A stretch of DNA of 39,925 nt, from NCBI GenBank assembly GCA_964655775.1, contig CAZZNQ010000030.1, forward strand, positions 1 to 39,925, written 5' to 3'. The stretch's first letter is position 1. Each line of letters opens with the position of its first letter. A program made the translations under genes and the position numbers. Below, piece after piece: positions 1 through 7,022 of this stretch. The notes beneath the pieces are model-generated. The model ran no database searches and was not told the DNA's origin. It saw only the letters and a program-made list of their open reading frames with translations. This DNA comes from CAZZNQ01 sp964655775 (lineage in GTDB: Bacteria; Planctomycetota; Brocadiia; SM23-32).

Positions 1-794
1 ATAATGTCGGTCAGTTTCCCGCAGGAGTGCAGCAGGTAGGGGCGCCCGGCGTCGTGGGCCATCTTCGCCAGCAGTCGGTGCCCGGGCAGCACGAACTCGC
101 GCAGATCGGCCGGGCTTATCAGCGTGCCGGTCTTGAAGCCCATGTCGTCGCTGCCCCAGACCATCTTCACGCGGTCGAACGCGAGTATCCTCTCCAGCAC
201 CTGCCGTTGTGTCTCGATGAGCCGGTCGCTGATCGCCTTCACAAGGTCGCGCCGGTCGTAGAGGGCGTAGCAGAGCGTCTCGTAGCCCATCAGCCACGTG
301 AGGTGCTCGGCGAAGTGGCCGAACCCCCCGCCGCCGATCACGCACATGTCCTCCGGCAGGTTCGCCTCGAACCATTCCAGGGCGCGCGTGCCGCAGGCGT
401 GCGGGTCGGGCCAGGGGTACGTTTCGAACTCCTCCCAGTTGGTGATCGGTCCCTCGTGCTCCTCCATGTATCCGCGTCCACTCTCGCGCGCAAGCTCGGC
501 GGTGTCCGCCACGGAGGTGCGCTTCAGCGGCATTGCGAAGTCGTCCAGCCCCTGGCGCACGTAGTCGTACCCGAGGAAGCGTTGCATGGTCATCTTCTGG
601 GCATGCGGTCGGTCGACGTCGGCGACGTTCAGTGCGCCGAAGACGTCGTAGCGATGATCGATCTCGACCTGGATCTCGGCGTCCAGGAACAACTCGATGT
701 GGTGGACGCGTTCCGGCGTGCCCTCGCGCATAATGCAGCGGAGCAGGGCCTGCCAGTCAGGGGTGATATCCACGGAGAAGGGCGACTCGGGCAT
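1..794 (-). CDS. Uroporphyrinogen decarboxylase-family (corrinoid methyltransferase-like) protein, 3' end cut by window
   Basis: The minus strand is open from an ATG at 794 to the window edge, giving 264 residues without a stop, so the C-terminus lies outside. The N-terminal half contains aromatic segments (EFETYPWPD near 122-130); the second half has GSDDMGF (about 214-220), TLISPADLREFVLPGH (about 224-239) and LLHSCGK (254-260). That order is typical of UROD/MtaA/CmuA-type TIM barrels. In the methyl-corrinoid:CoM methyltransferase branch an HxC pair binds zinc; H256 and C258 match it. True haem-synthesis UroD is less likely given the accessory context and divergent N-terminus. A GAGGA ribosome-binding site precedes the ATG and a good promoter lies at 841-869. 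The gene is divergent from the LEPR-XLL gene. Family assignment is firm; substrate is unknown. Confidence 0.85.
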   Translation of the reverse strand, partial: MPESPFSVDITPDWQALLRCIMREGTPERVHHIELFLDAEIQVEIDHRYDVFGALNVADVDRPHAQKMTMQRFLGYDYVRQGLDDFAMPLKRTSVADTAELARESGRGYMEEHEGPITNWEEFETYPWPDPHACGTRALEWFEANLPEDMCVIGGGGFGHFAEHLTWLMGYETLCYALYDRRDLVKAISDRLIETQRQVLERILAFDRVKMVWGSDDMGFKTGTLISPADLREFVLPGHRLLAKMAHDAGRPYLLHSCGKLTDI

Positions 795-840
795 GGTTCC
801 ATCCTCTGGGAGTGTTGGATCCGAAGGCCGATACTGCGTC

Positions 841-869
841 TTGATAGCGGACCGCCCGCCGTCCGTCAA
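841..869 (-). promoter_or_regulatory. Sigma70-type promoter for the UROD-family gene
   Basis: Read on the minus strand: -35 TTGACG (869-864), a 17-bp spacer and -10 TATCAA (846-841). The predicted start near 834 leaves a leader of about 40 nt before the ATG at 794. It stands back-to-back with the promoter at 906-934. Confidence 0.55.
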
Positions 870-870
870 T

Positions 871-919
871 GGTCGGCCCAGGAGACGGGCGCGGCCGACC
901 GGTGGTTGACGGTCGGCCG
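871..919. promoter_or_regulatory. Candidate operator: three GGTCGGCC half-sites between divergent promoters
   Basis: GGTCGGCC occurs at 871-878, inverted (GGCCGACC) at 893-900 and direct again at 911-918. The last two form a 10-bp perfect inverted repeat, CGGCCGACCG (892-901) and CGGTCGGCCG (910-919), with an 8-bp spacer. It covers the whole -35 box of the rightward promoter. Because it lies upstream of both predicted transcription starts, a DNA-level operator is more likely than an RNA hairpin. The regulator is unknown. Confidence 0.45.
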
Positions 920-934
920 GTTGCCTCGTACGAT
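906..934 (+). promoter_or_regulatory. Sigma70-type promoter for the LEPR-XLL/FG-GAP gene
   Basis: -35 TTGACG (906-911), 17-bp spacer, -10 TACGAT (929-934). Predicted start is near 941, giving a leader of about 90 nt to the ATG at 1033. The candidate operator at 892-919 covers the -35 box. Confidence 0.6.
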
Positions 935-1032
935 ATTGCTGCACAAATCATGATACCTATCACTACGTTTTCCCGCACAGGAGAAAGGCCGTTCTGCCGC
1001 GCTCGTCGTCGGCCGGCGGCCCTACTAACGAC

Positions 1033-4000
1033 ATGCGATCTCTGAATTTGGAGAGCCTTGAGCCGCGCGTTCTTCTCAGCGGCAACCTGACCGGCAACGT
1101 CGACCTGGACACCGGCACCGGCACCGGCCCGGACGGAGTGGTACGCATCCTGGGGCAGGATGCCTCGGACATGTTCGGGGGCAGCGTTGCCTGCGTTGGG
1201 GACGTGAACAACGACGGCTACGACGACCTGGTGGTCGGCGCCTACGGCGGCGATCCTTCGTCACGTTCCGAGGCCGGCGAGGCGTACCTGATCCTGGGCA
1301 GAGCGGACGAGGACTGGGCCGACTTCGACCTGGATGCGGCGACGCTTCCCGATGGCGTATTCGCCTTCTGGGGCGACGACGCCGGCGACCGTTTCGGCGT
1401 GAGAGTGGCCGGCGCGGGCGACGTGAACGACGACGGCTACGACGACATCGTCGTAGGGGCATACACCGCAAGCCCCTCCGGTCGAGCGGCGGCCGGCGAG
1501 GCGTTCATCATCCTTGGGCGCGGGACCGGCGATTGGGCCGACCTGGACATGGACGACAACCCCGAGGCCGTGTTTCGCATATCCGGTGCCGAACAGGAAG
1601 ACTACACCGGCATCAGCGTTGCCGGTGTGGGCGACGTGGACGGCGACGGCTACGACGACGTGGCCATCGGAGCCTACGGCATAGGTGAGTATGACAAGGG
1701 CGGCGCCTACGTCGTGTTCGGCCGCGAAACCGGCGACTGGGACGATCTCGACCTGGGCGGCACGCCCGACAGCGTCGCCCGTATAACCGGGGACGACGGG
1801 GCCGACTACGCCGGCTGGAGCGTGGCTGGCGCCGGCGACGTGGACGACGACGGGTTCGACGACATCCTCGTCGGCGCATTCGGCGCGGAGCAATCGGGCG
1901 AGATCAATGCCGGCGAGACCTACCTGATTTTCGGCCGCAGCCCGGCTCTGTGGGGCGACGTGGATCTGGACACGGGCACCGGTACGGGCCCCGAGCGGGT
2001 GATCCGCATCCTGGGCGACGACACAAACGACCGGAGCGGCACACGCGTCGCCGGCGTAGGCGACGTGGACGACGACGGATACGACGACTTCGTTGTGGGC
2101 GCGCAGTTCGCCACGCCGCTCGGGGGTAGCGAGGCCGGCATTACATACCTGATCTTCGGTCGCGACCGTGACGATTGGGACGACGTCGACCTGAGCACGT
2201 CGGGCCAGGGAGTGGTCAAGATATACGGCGACGATGTCGGAGACCATAGCAGCGTTTCGCTGTCCGGCGCCGGCGACGTTAACGACGACGGATACGATGA
2301 CTTCCTGATCGGTGCATACGACGCCGATCCGTCGGGCGGGAACGGCGCGGGTGAAGCCTATCTCGTACTTGGGCGGCCGACCGGTGACTGGACGAACCTG
2401 AATCTGAACGTCGCACTCGGTCCGGCGGGCGTGATCCGTATCTTCGGCGACGACGAGGACGATTCGCTCGGCGGCGGCGTCGGCGGAGGGGGAGACCTGA
2501 ACGGCGACGGCTACGACGACATTCTCGTCGGCGCCGCGATGGCCGATCCCGACGGCCGCGGCGAAGCGGGCGAGGCCTACGTAATCTTCGGCGGAACCAC
2601 ACCTGCCCAGGAGCCCGACCTCGCGGTCGACAATGTGCTCTTCGGGCAAGGCATCTACGCCGCCGGCACCGACCTGGACGTAGGCTTGAGACTCAGCAAT
2701 CTGGGCAGCGCTGAAGCCCTGGCTCCGTTCTGCGTGGACGTCTACCTCTCCTTGGATACCGAGATTGGGAACGGGGACGATGTTCTGGTCGGACGCTATG
2801 AGGCGGACGAGGCGATGTCGGCGTTCACCCAGGCCAACCTGCTGGTGGCGGGAGAGATCCCCGACGCGACCGACTGGGGCGACTACTACCTCGCCGTGGT
2901 CGCCGATCCACTGGACCAGGTGTTCGAGGGCAATGAAACGAACAACGTGTGGTGGAGCGCCGAGACCACCGTGCGTGTGGAAGGCGACATGAAGCCGGTC
3001 GGCCAGATACGGTCGGGTACGGTGCTTGTCTCGGTCTATGACCTGTCGGGTCCGGCGGACATCGATCCGGACAACATCCAGGTCAAGTTCGACGGTAACT
3101 CCATTTCCTCGATAAAGCTCACCGGCTACCAGTCAATGGACGGGCTGGGCATCGTCATAAGCGGGGCGGACTATGTTGGCAAGATCAAGGACGGACGCAA
3201 GGGCGACCGTGCCGACATCGCCTTCATCGCCGCCGATGCGCCGATCGGCAAGATCAAGCTCAAGAGCGGGATGGACGGCTACAACCTGAACGGACTGACG
3301 CTGGGCGGGCTGGACTTCCCCGACGACATTGACGGGGACGGAGCTGTTGACGACCTGACGGCCCTCTGCACGCCCAACTACATCGGCTCGCTGAAGACGG
3401 ACCGGGCCGTGAACGCCGACATCTGGCTGGGCGGCCAGGACGGCAAGGGCCGGTCATTGGGCAGCCTGAAGACCAAGTACGGCGGTTACCACGGGGACCT
3501 GGTGGCGACGGGCGACGTAGGCAAGGTCAAGCTGGGCGCCGGGTTGGGATCCGGCATATATGTCGGCGGCAGCATCTCCAAGATGAAGCTCGGCGGCAGC
3601 CTGAATGGTGCGGAGATCGACGCGGCGGGCGGGCTTTCCAAGCTCAAGGTCTCCGGCGGCATGGCGAACAGCACGATCGAGGCGTGGGGCATCTCGAAGG
3701 TCCAGTTCGGCGGTAACGTTACCGACTCGACGATAGGCGTGGCCACCGAGATGTCGAAGCTGAAAGTATCCGGTGGGATGGCGGGTACGTCCATCGAGGC
3801 GTATGCCGTCTCGAAACTCCAGTTCGGCGGTGGAGTCGCTGGGTCTACGATCACGACCGACGCGGGCCTGTCGAAGATGAAGATAGGTGCGAGCCTGATC
3901 GACACGCAGATCGAGGCCGGCGATGAGCTGAGCAAGATGGACGTGCGCGGCAACTGGACGGACAGCACGCTGCTTGCAGCGGAACTCGGCAAGATCAAGG

Positions 4001-4152
4001 TGCGTGGCGACATCTCCAGCACCACCGGCCCGGACGACATGATACGCGCGTCGACCGGTGCGTTTTATGTCTACGAGCTGGGCGAGAAGCACGCGATCTT
4101 CGACGCCGCCGGCATGTGGTTCGACGACGTGCATGCCTGCGTGAGCGTCTGA
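1033..4152 (+). CDS. LEPR-XLL surface protein: seven FG-GAP repeats, CARDB domain, C-terminal beta-type repeats
   Basis: 1039 residues with no classical signal peptide. Residues 9-17 read LEPRVLLSG, the LEPR-XLL motif of planctomycete surface proteins. Seven FG-GAP repeats follow, each with a calcium-loop-like D-x-[ND]-x-DG-[YF]-DD motif at residues 57, 130, 201, 269, 344, 415 and 488. The regular 68-75 residue spacing is that expected for a complete seven-bladed integrin-type propeller. Residues about 527-645 form a CARDB adhesion domain (VFEGNETNNVW near its end). From about 715 to 998, units beginning [ILVM]-[GS]-K-x-[KQ] recur, the last eleven every 19-21 residues, suggesting a beta-solenoid. 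The start is the only ATG before the motif; its ribosome-binding site is poor (AGGAGAAAGG lies about 45 nt upstream). Probable role is surface adhesion or calcium-dependent binding; the ligand is unknown. Confidence 0.85.
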   Translation: MRSLNLESLEPRVLLSGNLTGNVDLDTGTGTGPDGVVRILGQDASDMFGGSVACVGDVNNDGYDDLVVGAYGGDPSSRSEAGEAYLILGRADEDWADFDLDAATLPDGVFAFWGDDAGDRFGVRVAGAGDVNDDGYDDIVVGAYTASPSGRAAAGEAFIILGRGTGDWADLDMDDNPEAVFRISGAEQEDYTGISVAGVGDVDGDGYDDVAIGAYGIGEYDKGGAYVVFGRETGDWDDLDLGGTPDSVARITGDDGADYAGWSVAGAGDVDDDGFDDILVGAFGAEQSGEINAGETYLIFGRSPALWGDVDLDTGTGTGPERVIRILGDDTNDRSGTRVAGVGDVDDDGYDDFVVGAQFATPLGGSEAGITYLIFGRDRDDWDDVDLSTSGQGVVKIYGDDVGDHSSVSLSGAGDVNDDGYDDFLIGAYDADPSGGNGAGEAYLVLGRPTGDWTNLNLNVALGPAGVIRIFGDDEDDSLGGGVGGGGDLNGDGYDDILVGAAMADPDGRGEAGEAYVIFGGTTPAQEPDLAVDNVLFGQGIYAAGTDLDVGLRLSNLGSAEALAPFCVDVYLSLDTEIGNGDDVLVGRYEADEAMSAFTQANLLVAGEIPDATDWGDYYLAVVADPLDQVFEGNETNNVWWSAETTVRVEGDMKPVGQIRSGTVLVSVYDLSGPADIDPDNIQVKFDGNSISSIKLTGYQSMDGLGIVISGADYVGKIKDGRKGDRADIAFIAADAPIGKIKLKSGMDGYNLNGLTLGGLDFPDDIDGDGAVDDLTALCTPNYIGSLKTDRAVNADIWLGGQDGKGRSLGSLKTKYGGYHGDLVATGDVGKVKLGAGLGSGIYVGGSISKMKLGGSLNGAEIDAAGGLSKLKVSGGMANSTIEAWGISKVQFGGNVTDSTIGVATEMSKLKVSGGMAGTSIEAYAVSKLQFGGGVAGSTITTDAGLSKMKIGASLIDTQIEAGDELSKMDVRGNWTDSTLLAAELGKIKVRGDISSTTGPDDMIRASTGAFYVYELGEKHAIFDAAGMWFDDVHACVSV
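1201..2535 (+). repeat. Seven in-frame FG-GAP repeats (about 205-225 bp period)
   Basis: Repeat cores encoding D-x-[ND]-x-DG start at 1201, 1420, 1633, 1837, 2062, 2275 and 2494. DNA of each core is similar (GGCGACGTG then GACGACGG), so internal duplication is plausible. Confidence 0.8.
3382..4026 (+). repeat. Eleven tandem 19-21 residue repeats at the C-terminus of the LEPR-XLL protein
   Basis: Units begin IGSLK, LGSLK, VGKVK, ISKMK, LSKLK, ISKVQ, MSKLK, VSKLQ, LSKMK, LSKMD and LGKIK, usually followed by GG or SG and a variable stretch. Two more spaced units (VGKIK, IGKIK) precede them. Alternating hydrophobic residues and conserved glycines suggest a beta-helix; no Pfam family is claimed. 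Confidence 0.7.
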
Positions 4153-4154
4153 CC

Positions 4155-5273
4155 TCAGGTGGTCCAATCGCGCGGGTTCGGCACGGGCATCTGGATGCCG
4201 CCGCGGCGGGCGGACTCGGCGCCGATGATGCCCGGCAGCGTGAAGTCCAGCCCGACGTTCACGTCGATCTCGGGCCGCCGGCCCTGCTTCAGGCAGTCGA
4301 TGAAGTCTCTGAGCATCCAGAAGTCCTTCTCGCGGTGCGCGTCGGCTGGCGTGGCGGCTGCAAGCCGCTCCGGGATGTAGCGCTCCGCGAAGTCCAGCAG
4401 AGGCCCCCAGCGCCGATGTCGCCGTTCGTGTCCCAGCCAGACGCGGGCCTCACGCGCGCCGTCCGGCAGGTTGCTGGACTCGTATGCGCCCGAGGTGCCC
4501 TGCAGCGCGATCCCAATGTGTCGCGGACGCGATGAGATGTGGTCGACGCGGAGGCGAAGGGTCCTGTCGTTGGCGGTCCGCATCAGCATCACGTGGTTGC
4601 CCAACCAATGGACCTCGGGGTCGTACAGTTGCGAGGGCGTCGCCAGGCAGGAGACGCTCGTGACCCTGTCCTGCAGAAGATAGAGCACCGGTCCGAGCGG
4701 GTGCGTGCAGTAGATGGTGGAATAGCCGCGCCCCCGCCAGGTGAGCGTGCCGTCGCTGGTGCGCCAGAGCCCCTTGCAGTCCAGCAGGTAGTGACCCTCC
4801 CCAAAGTAGAGCTCGCCGAAGAGTCCGTCCTCGATCATCCGTTTCACGAGCAGCACTTCGTCGTAGTAGACGTAGTTCTCCGCAAGCATGTAGATCGAGT
4901 CGGAGTGCGCCGCGGCCTCCGCGAGGCGCCTGGCGCCGTCAACGGTTTCGGCCGCCGGGACTTCGCTCAGGACGTGGACGCCCGCTTGGAAACACTGAAC
5001 GGCCTGATCCACGTGCACGCCTACGGGCGTGCAGATAATCGCCGCGTCGATGCCGGAGTCCAGGAACTGATCCAGGTCCGTAAACGCAGTTGCGCCGGCG
5101 ACACGGTGCGCGGCGCGACGGGCATTCTCTTCCTTCAGATCGCAGAAGGCGACGACCCGGCCGCCCGCCACTGGAACCAGCCGGGCCAGTTGATCTCCGC
5201 GCGAGGTGCCGGTATCCGGGTTGCCGGCGCCGATCACGCCGATTGCGGGGCCGTCGTTTGCACTGCTCGTCAT
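4155..5273 (-). CDS. Gfo/Idh/MocA-family NAD(P)-dependent oxidoreductase
   Basis: 372 residues, the usual length. Residues 10-22 form the Rossmann dinucleotide-binding turn (GVIGAGN), followed by VVAFCDLKEENA (second strand) and CTPVGVHVDQA (81-91). The region normally EKP reads SEVPAAET, so the conserved Lys is Val105. The C-terminal domain holds GHYLLDCKGLW (about 160-170) and YCTHPLGP with H191, a candidate catalytic His. Family members oxidise or epimerise sugars, inositols and sugar acids in the cytoplasm. The start is supported by GGAGGTG at 5284-5290 and a promoter at 5306-5334. It converges on the LEPR-XLL gene with only 2 nt between stops, and is divergent from a DegT-family aminotransferase, a pairing seen in amino-sugar and aminocyclitol pathways. 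Confidence 0.9.
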   Translation of the reverse strand: MTSSANDGPAIGVIGAGNPDTGTSRGDQLARLVPVAGGRVVAFCDLKEENARRAAHRVAGATAFTDLDQFLDSGIDAAIICTPVGVHVDQAVQCFQAGVHVLSEVPAAETVDGARRLAEAAAHSDSIYMLAENYVYYDEVLLVKRMIEDGLFGELYFGEGHYLLDCKGLWRTSDGTLTWRGRGYSTIYCTHPLGPVLYLLQDRVTSVSCLATPSQLYDPEVHWLGNHVMLMRTANDRTLRLRVDHISSRPRHIGIALQGTSGAYESSNLPDGAREARVWLGHERRHRRWGPLLDFAERYIPERLAAATPADAHREKDFWMLRDFIDCLKQGRRPEIDVNVGLDFTLPGIIGAESARRGGIQMPVPNPRDWTT

Positions 5274-5305
5274 CTTTCAGTGACACCTCCGTTCTGGGTC
5301 TACCG

Positions 5306-5334
5306 AGCATACGAATCGTGCGGTTATGCGTCAA
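5306..5334 (-). promoter_or_regulatory. Sigma70-type promoter for the Gfo/Idh gene
   Basis: Minus-strand -35 TTGACG (5334-5329), 17-bp spacer, -10 TATGCT (5311-5306). Start would be near 5299, about 26 nt before the ATG and just upstream of the GGAGGTG site. Confidence 0.6.
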
Positions 5335-5369
5335 GATCGGATGCATCGCGCCGCATACGGCGAGAATAC

Positions 5370-5409
5370 GCGTCGGACGCTTGACAATGGGCACATAAAC
5401 AGTTTCACT
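5370..5409 (+). promoter_or_regulatory. Possible promoter with adjacent inverted repeat for the DegT-family gene
   Basis: A perfect TTGACA (5381-5386) is followed after 17 bp by TTCACT (5404-5409), a weak -10. The inverted repeat GCGTC-G-GACGC (5370-5380) abuts the -35 box and could be an operator. Predicted leader is about 95 nt to the GTG at 5510. Confidence 0.35.
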
Positions 5410-5509
5410 ACAGGGGTTCTTTGTTCCATTTCCCAGTCTCCCCGGCGGGCGACTTTCATTCCGATATTGACCTGAGAGTTGTTTCTCCATCCATCAGGAG
5501 GGCGGTAAG

Positions 5510-6790
5510 GTGGCGAAGCTCGCTATCAACGGCGGCAAGCCGTGCGTATCGAAACCTGCGCGTATCAAGTGGCCGGTTACCAGCGAAGTCGACGCGAAGC
5601 ACGTGGCGGAAGTGGTCCGAAACCCGAAAGGCAACTGGTGCAGGCTGGCGCCGGGCGACGATGAGGTCACGAACTTCGAGAAGGAATGGGCAAAGTTCCA
5701 GGACGCAAAGCACGCGCTCCTGATCAACAACGGAACGGTCGCGATCGAGTGCGCGCTGCAGGCAGTCGGCATCAAGCCGGGCGACGAAGTGATTGTTCCC
5801 GCCATCACGTTCATCGCCTCCGCGTCCGGCGTGCTGATGGCGCGCGGCCTGCCGGTGTTCGCCGACGTGGACCCGAAGACGTGCCAGATCGACGCGAAGG
5901 ACATCGAAGACAAGATCACCAAGCGCACCACGGGCATCGTCGTTGTCCACTACGGCGGATACCCGGCCAACATGACGGCTATCAAGAAGGTCGCTAAGAA
6001 GCACGGCCTGTTCATCCTGGAGGACTGCGCGCACGCGCACGGCAGCGAGTGGAAGGGCCGCCGCGTGGGCGCCATCGGCGACGTGGGCACCTTCAGCTTC
6101 CAGGGCTCCAAGAGCCTGACGGCCGGTGAAGGCGGCGCGATCGTCACCAACCGCCAGGACATCTACGACGCCTGCTGGGCCTATCACACCATCGGCCGCT
6201 CCCTGGGTTCTGAGACCTACGAGCACGAGATCGTCGGCCCGAACCTGCGCGTTTCGGAGATTCAGGCCGCCGTCCTCCGCACCCAGCTCAAGCGGCTGGC
6301 CGGACAGAACAAGAAGCGCAACGCCAACGCCGACTTCCTGCGCGAAGGCCTGAAGGAGATCGACGGCATCGAGCCGCTCAAACCGGACAAGCGGGTCACG
6401 GATCGCGGCTACTACTACTTCGTTATGCTCATGGACGAAGATGTCTGGGGCGTCAAGAAGAGCACCGTGATCCAGGCGTTCAACGCCGAGGGCATGCGCA
6501 TCAGCAGCGGCTATAATCGCCCGGTGTACCAGACGAAGGTCTTCGCCAACAACACCTTTGACGCCACCGGCTGGCCCACGGCGGGACGCGACGCCTACGG
6601 ACCGACCATGGACTACAAGGACGTCTGCTGCCCGAACGCCGAGGAAATCGCTCTCCACAAGCAGTTGACGATCTCCACTCACACGCTGCTCTCGAAGCAG
6701 GCGGTGCGAGGCGTTCTGCGGATTCTCCAGAAGCTGTGGAAGAACCGCGGCGAGCTGCAGGACTACGAGGGCAAAGAGGAAGCGAAGTAG
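5510..6790 (+). CDS. DegT/DnrJ/EryC1/StrS-family PLP-dependent aminotransferase
   Basis: 426 residues, full length. The opening LAINGGKP resembles the StsC/AHBA-synthase-like branch, which includes scyllo-inosose and amino-sugar aminotransferases. NNGTVAIECAL (73-83) is the cofactor phosphate region, EDCAHAHG (171-178) supplies the Asp that pairs with the pyridine nitrogen, and GSKSLTAGEGG (199-209) contains the Schiff-base lysine K201. The fold-type I active site therefore looks intact. It would transfer an amino group, usually from Glu or Gln, to a keto-sugar or keto-cyclitol. The GTG start is set by AGGAGGG at 5496-5502. It is divergent from the Gfo/Idh gene, the partner type that makes the keto substrate in such pathways. 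A role in peptide or polyketide starter synthesis is less likely without such genes nearby. Confidence 0.9.
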   Translation: MAKLAINGGKPCVSKPARIKWPVTSEVDAKHVAEVVRNPKGNWCRLAPGDDEVTNFEKEWAKFQDAKHALLINNGTVAIECALQAVGIKPGDEVIVPAITFIASASGVLMARGLPVFADVDPKTCQIDAKDIEDKITKRTTGIVVVHYGGYPANMTAIKKVAKKHGLFILEDCAHAHGSEWKGRRVGAIGDVGTFSFQGSKSLTAGEGGAIVTNRQDIYDACWAYHTIGRSLGSETYEHEIVGPNLRVSEIQAAVLRTQLKRLAGQNKKRNANADFLREGLKEIDGIEPLKPDKRVTDRGYYYFVMLMDEDVWGVKKSTVIQAFNAEGMRISSGYNRPVYQTKVFANNTFDATGWPTAGRDAYGPTMDYKDVCCPNAEEIALHKQLTISTHTLLSKQAVRGVLRILQKLWKNRGELQDYEGKEEAK

Positions 6791-6828
6791 ACAGACTGCT
6801 TCTTCAGTGCCTCGGTAGAGCGGAAGGA

Positions 6829-6864
6829 GACGGGCCGGCAGCGATTCCACCGCGCTGGCCCGTC
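6829..6864 (+). terminator. GC-rich hairpin after the DegT-family gene (no U-tract)
   Basis: GACGGGCC (6829-6836) pairs with GGCCCGTC (6857-6864), and AGCG (6840-6843) pairs inside with CGCT (6853-6856), leaving a 3-nt bulge. It lies 38 nt after the stop. With no T-run it may slow or end transcription, or stabilise the 3' end. Confidence 0.4.
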
Positions 6865-7022
6865 CGAATGTGCCGTCGGACAGAGCAGGCCCGGGCAAGG
6901 GCTGCCCGACCCGCGTACAGGTCGAGAACCCGTTGACATATCGGTACGGTGGAGGCGTGGGGCATGCGGTCCCGGTACCGCTGCCGCCGTCTGTCTGATC
7001 GGCTGGAAGGAGGTCGGTTGAG

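Noticed and set aside
1261..2649. A 462-codon minus-strand frame opposite the FG-GAP repeats
   Set aside because: Its repeated VVHVAGAG-like segments are the reverse complement of the FG-GAP cores, not an independent protein.
6933..6961. Perfect TTGACA upstream of the glycosidase-like lipoprotein gene
   Set aside because: No -10 hexamer at 16-18 bp (CGTGGG at 17 bp). It could work with an activator, but the sequence does not support a promoter call.
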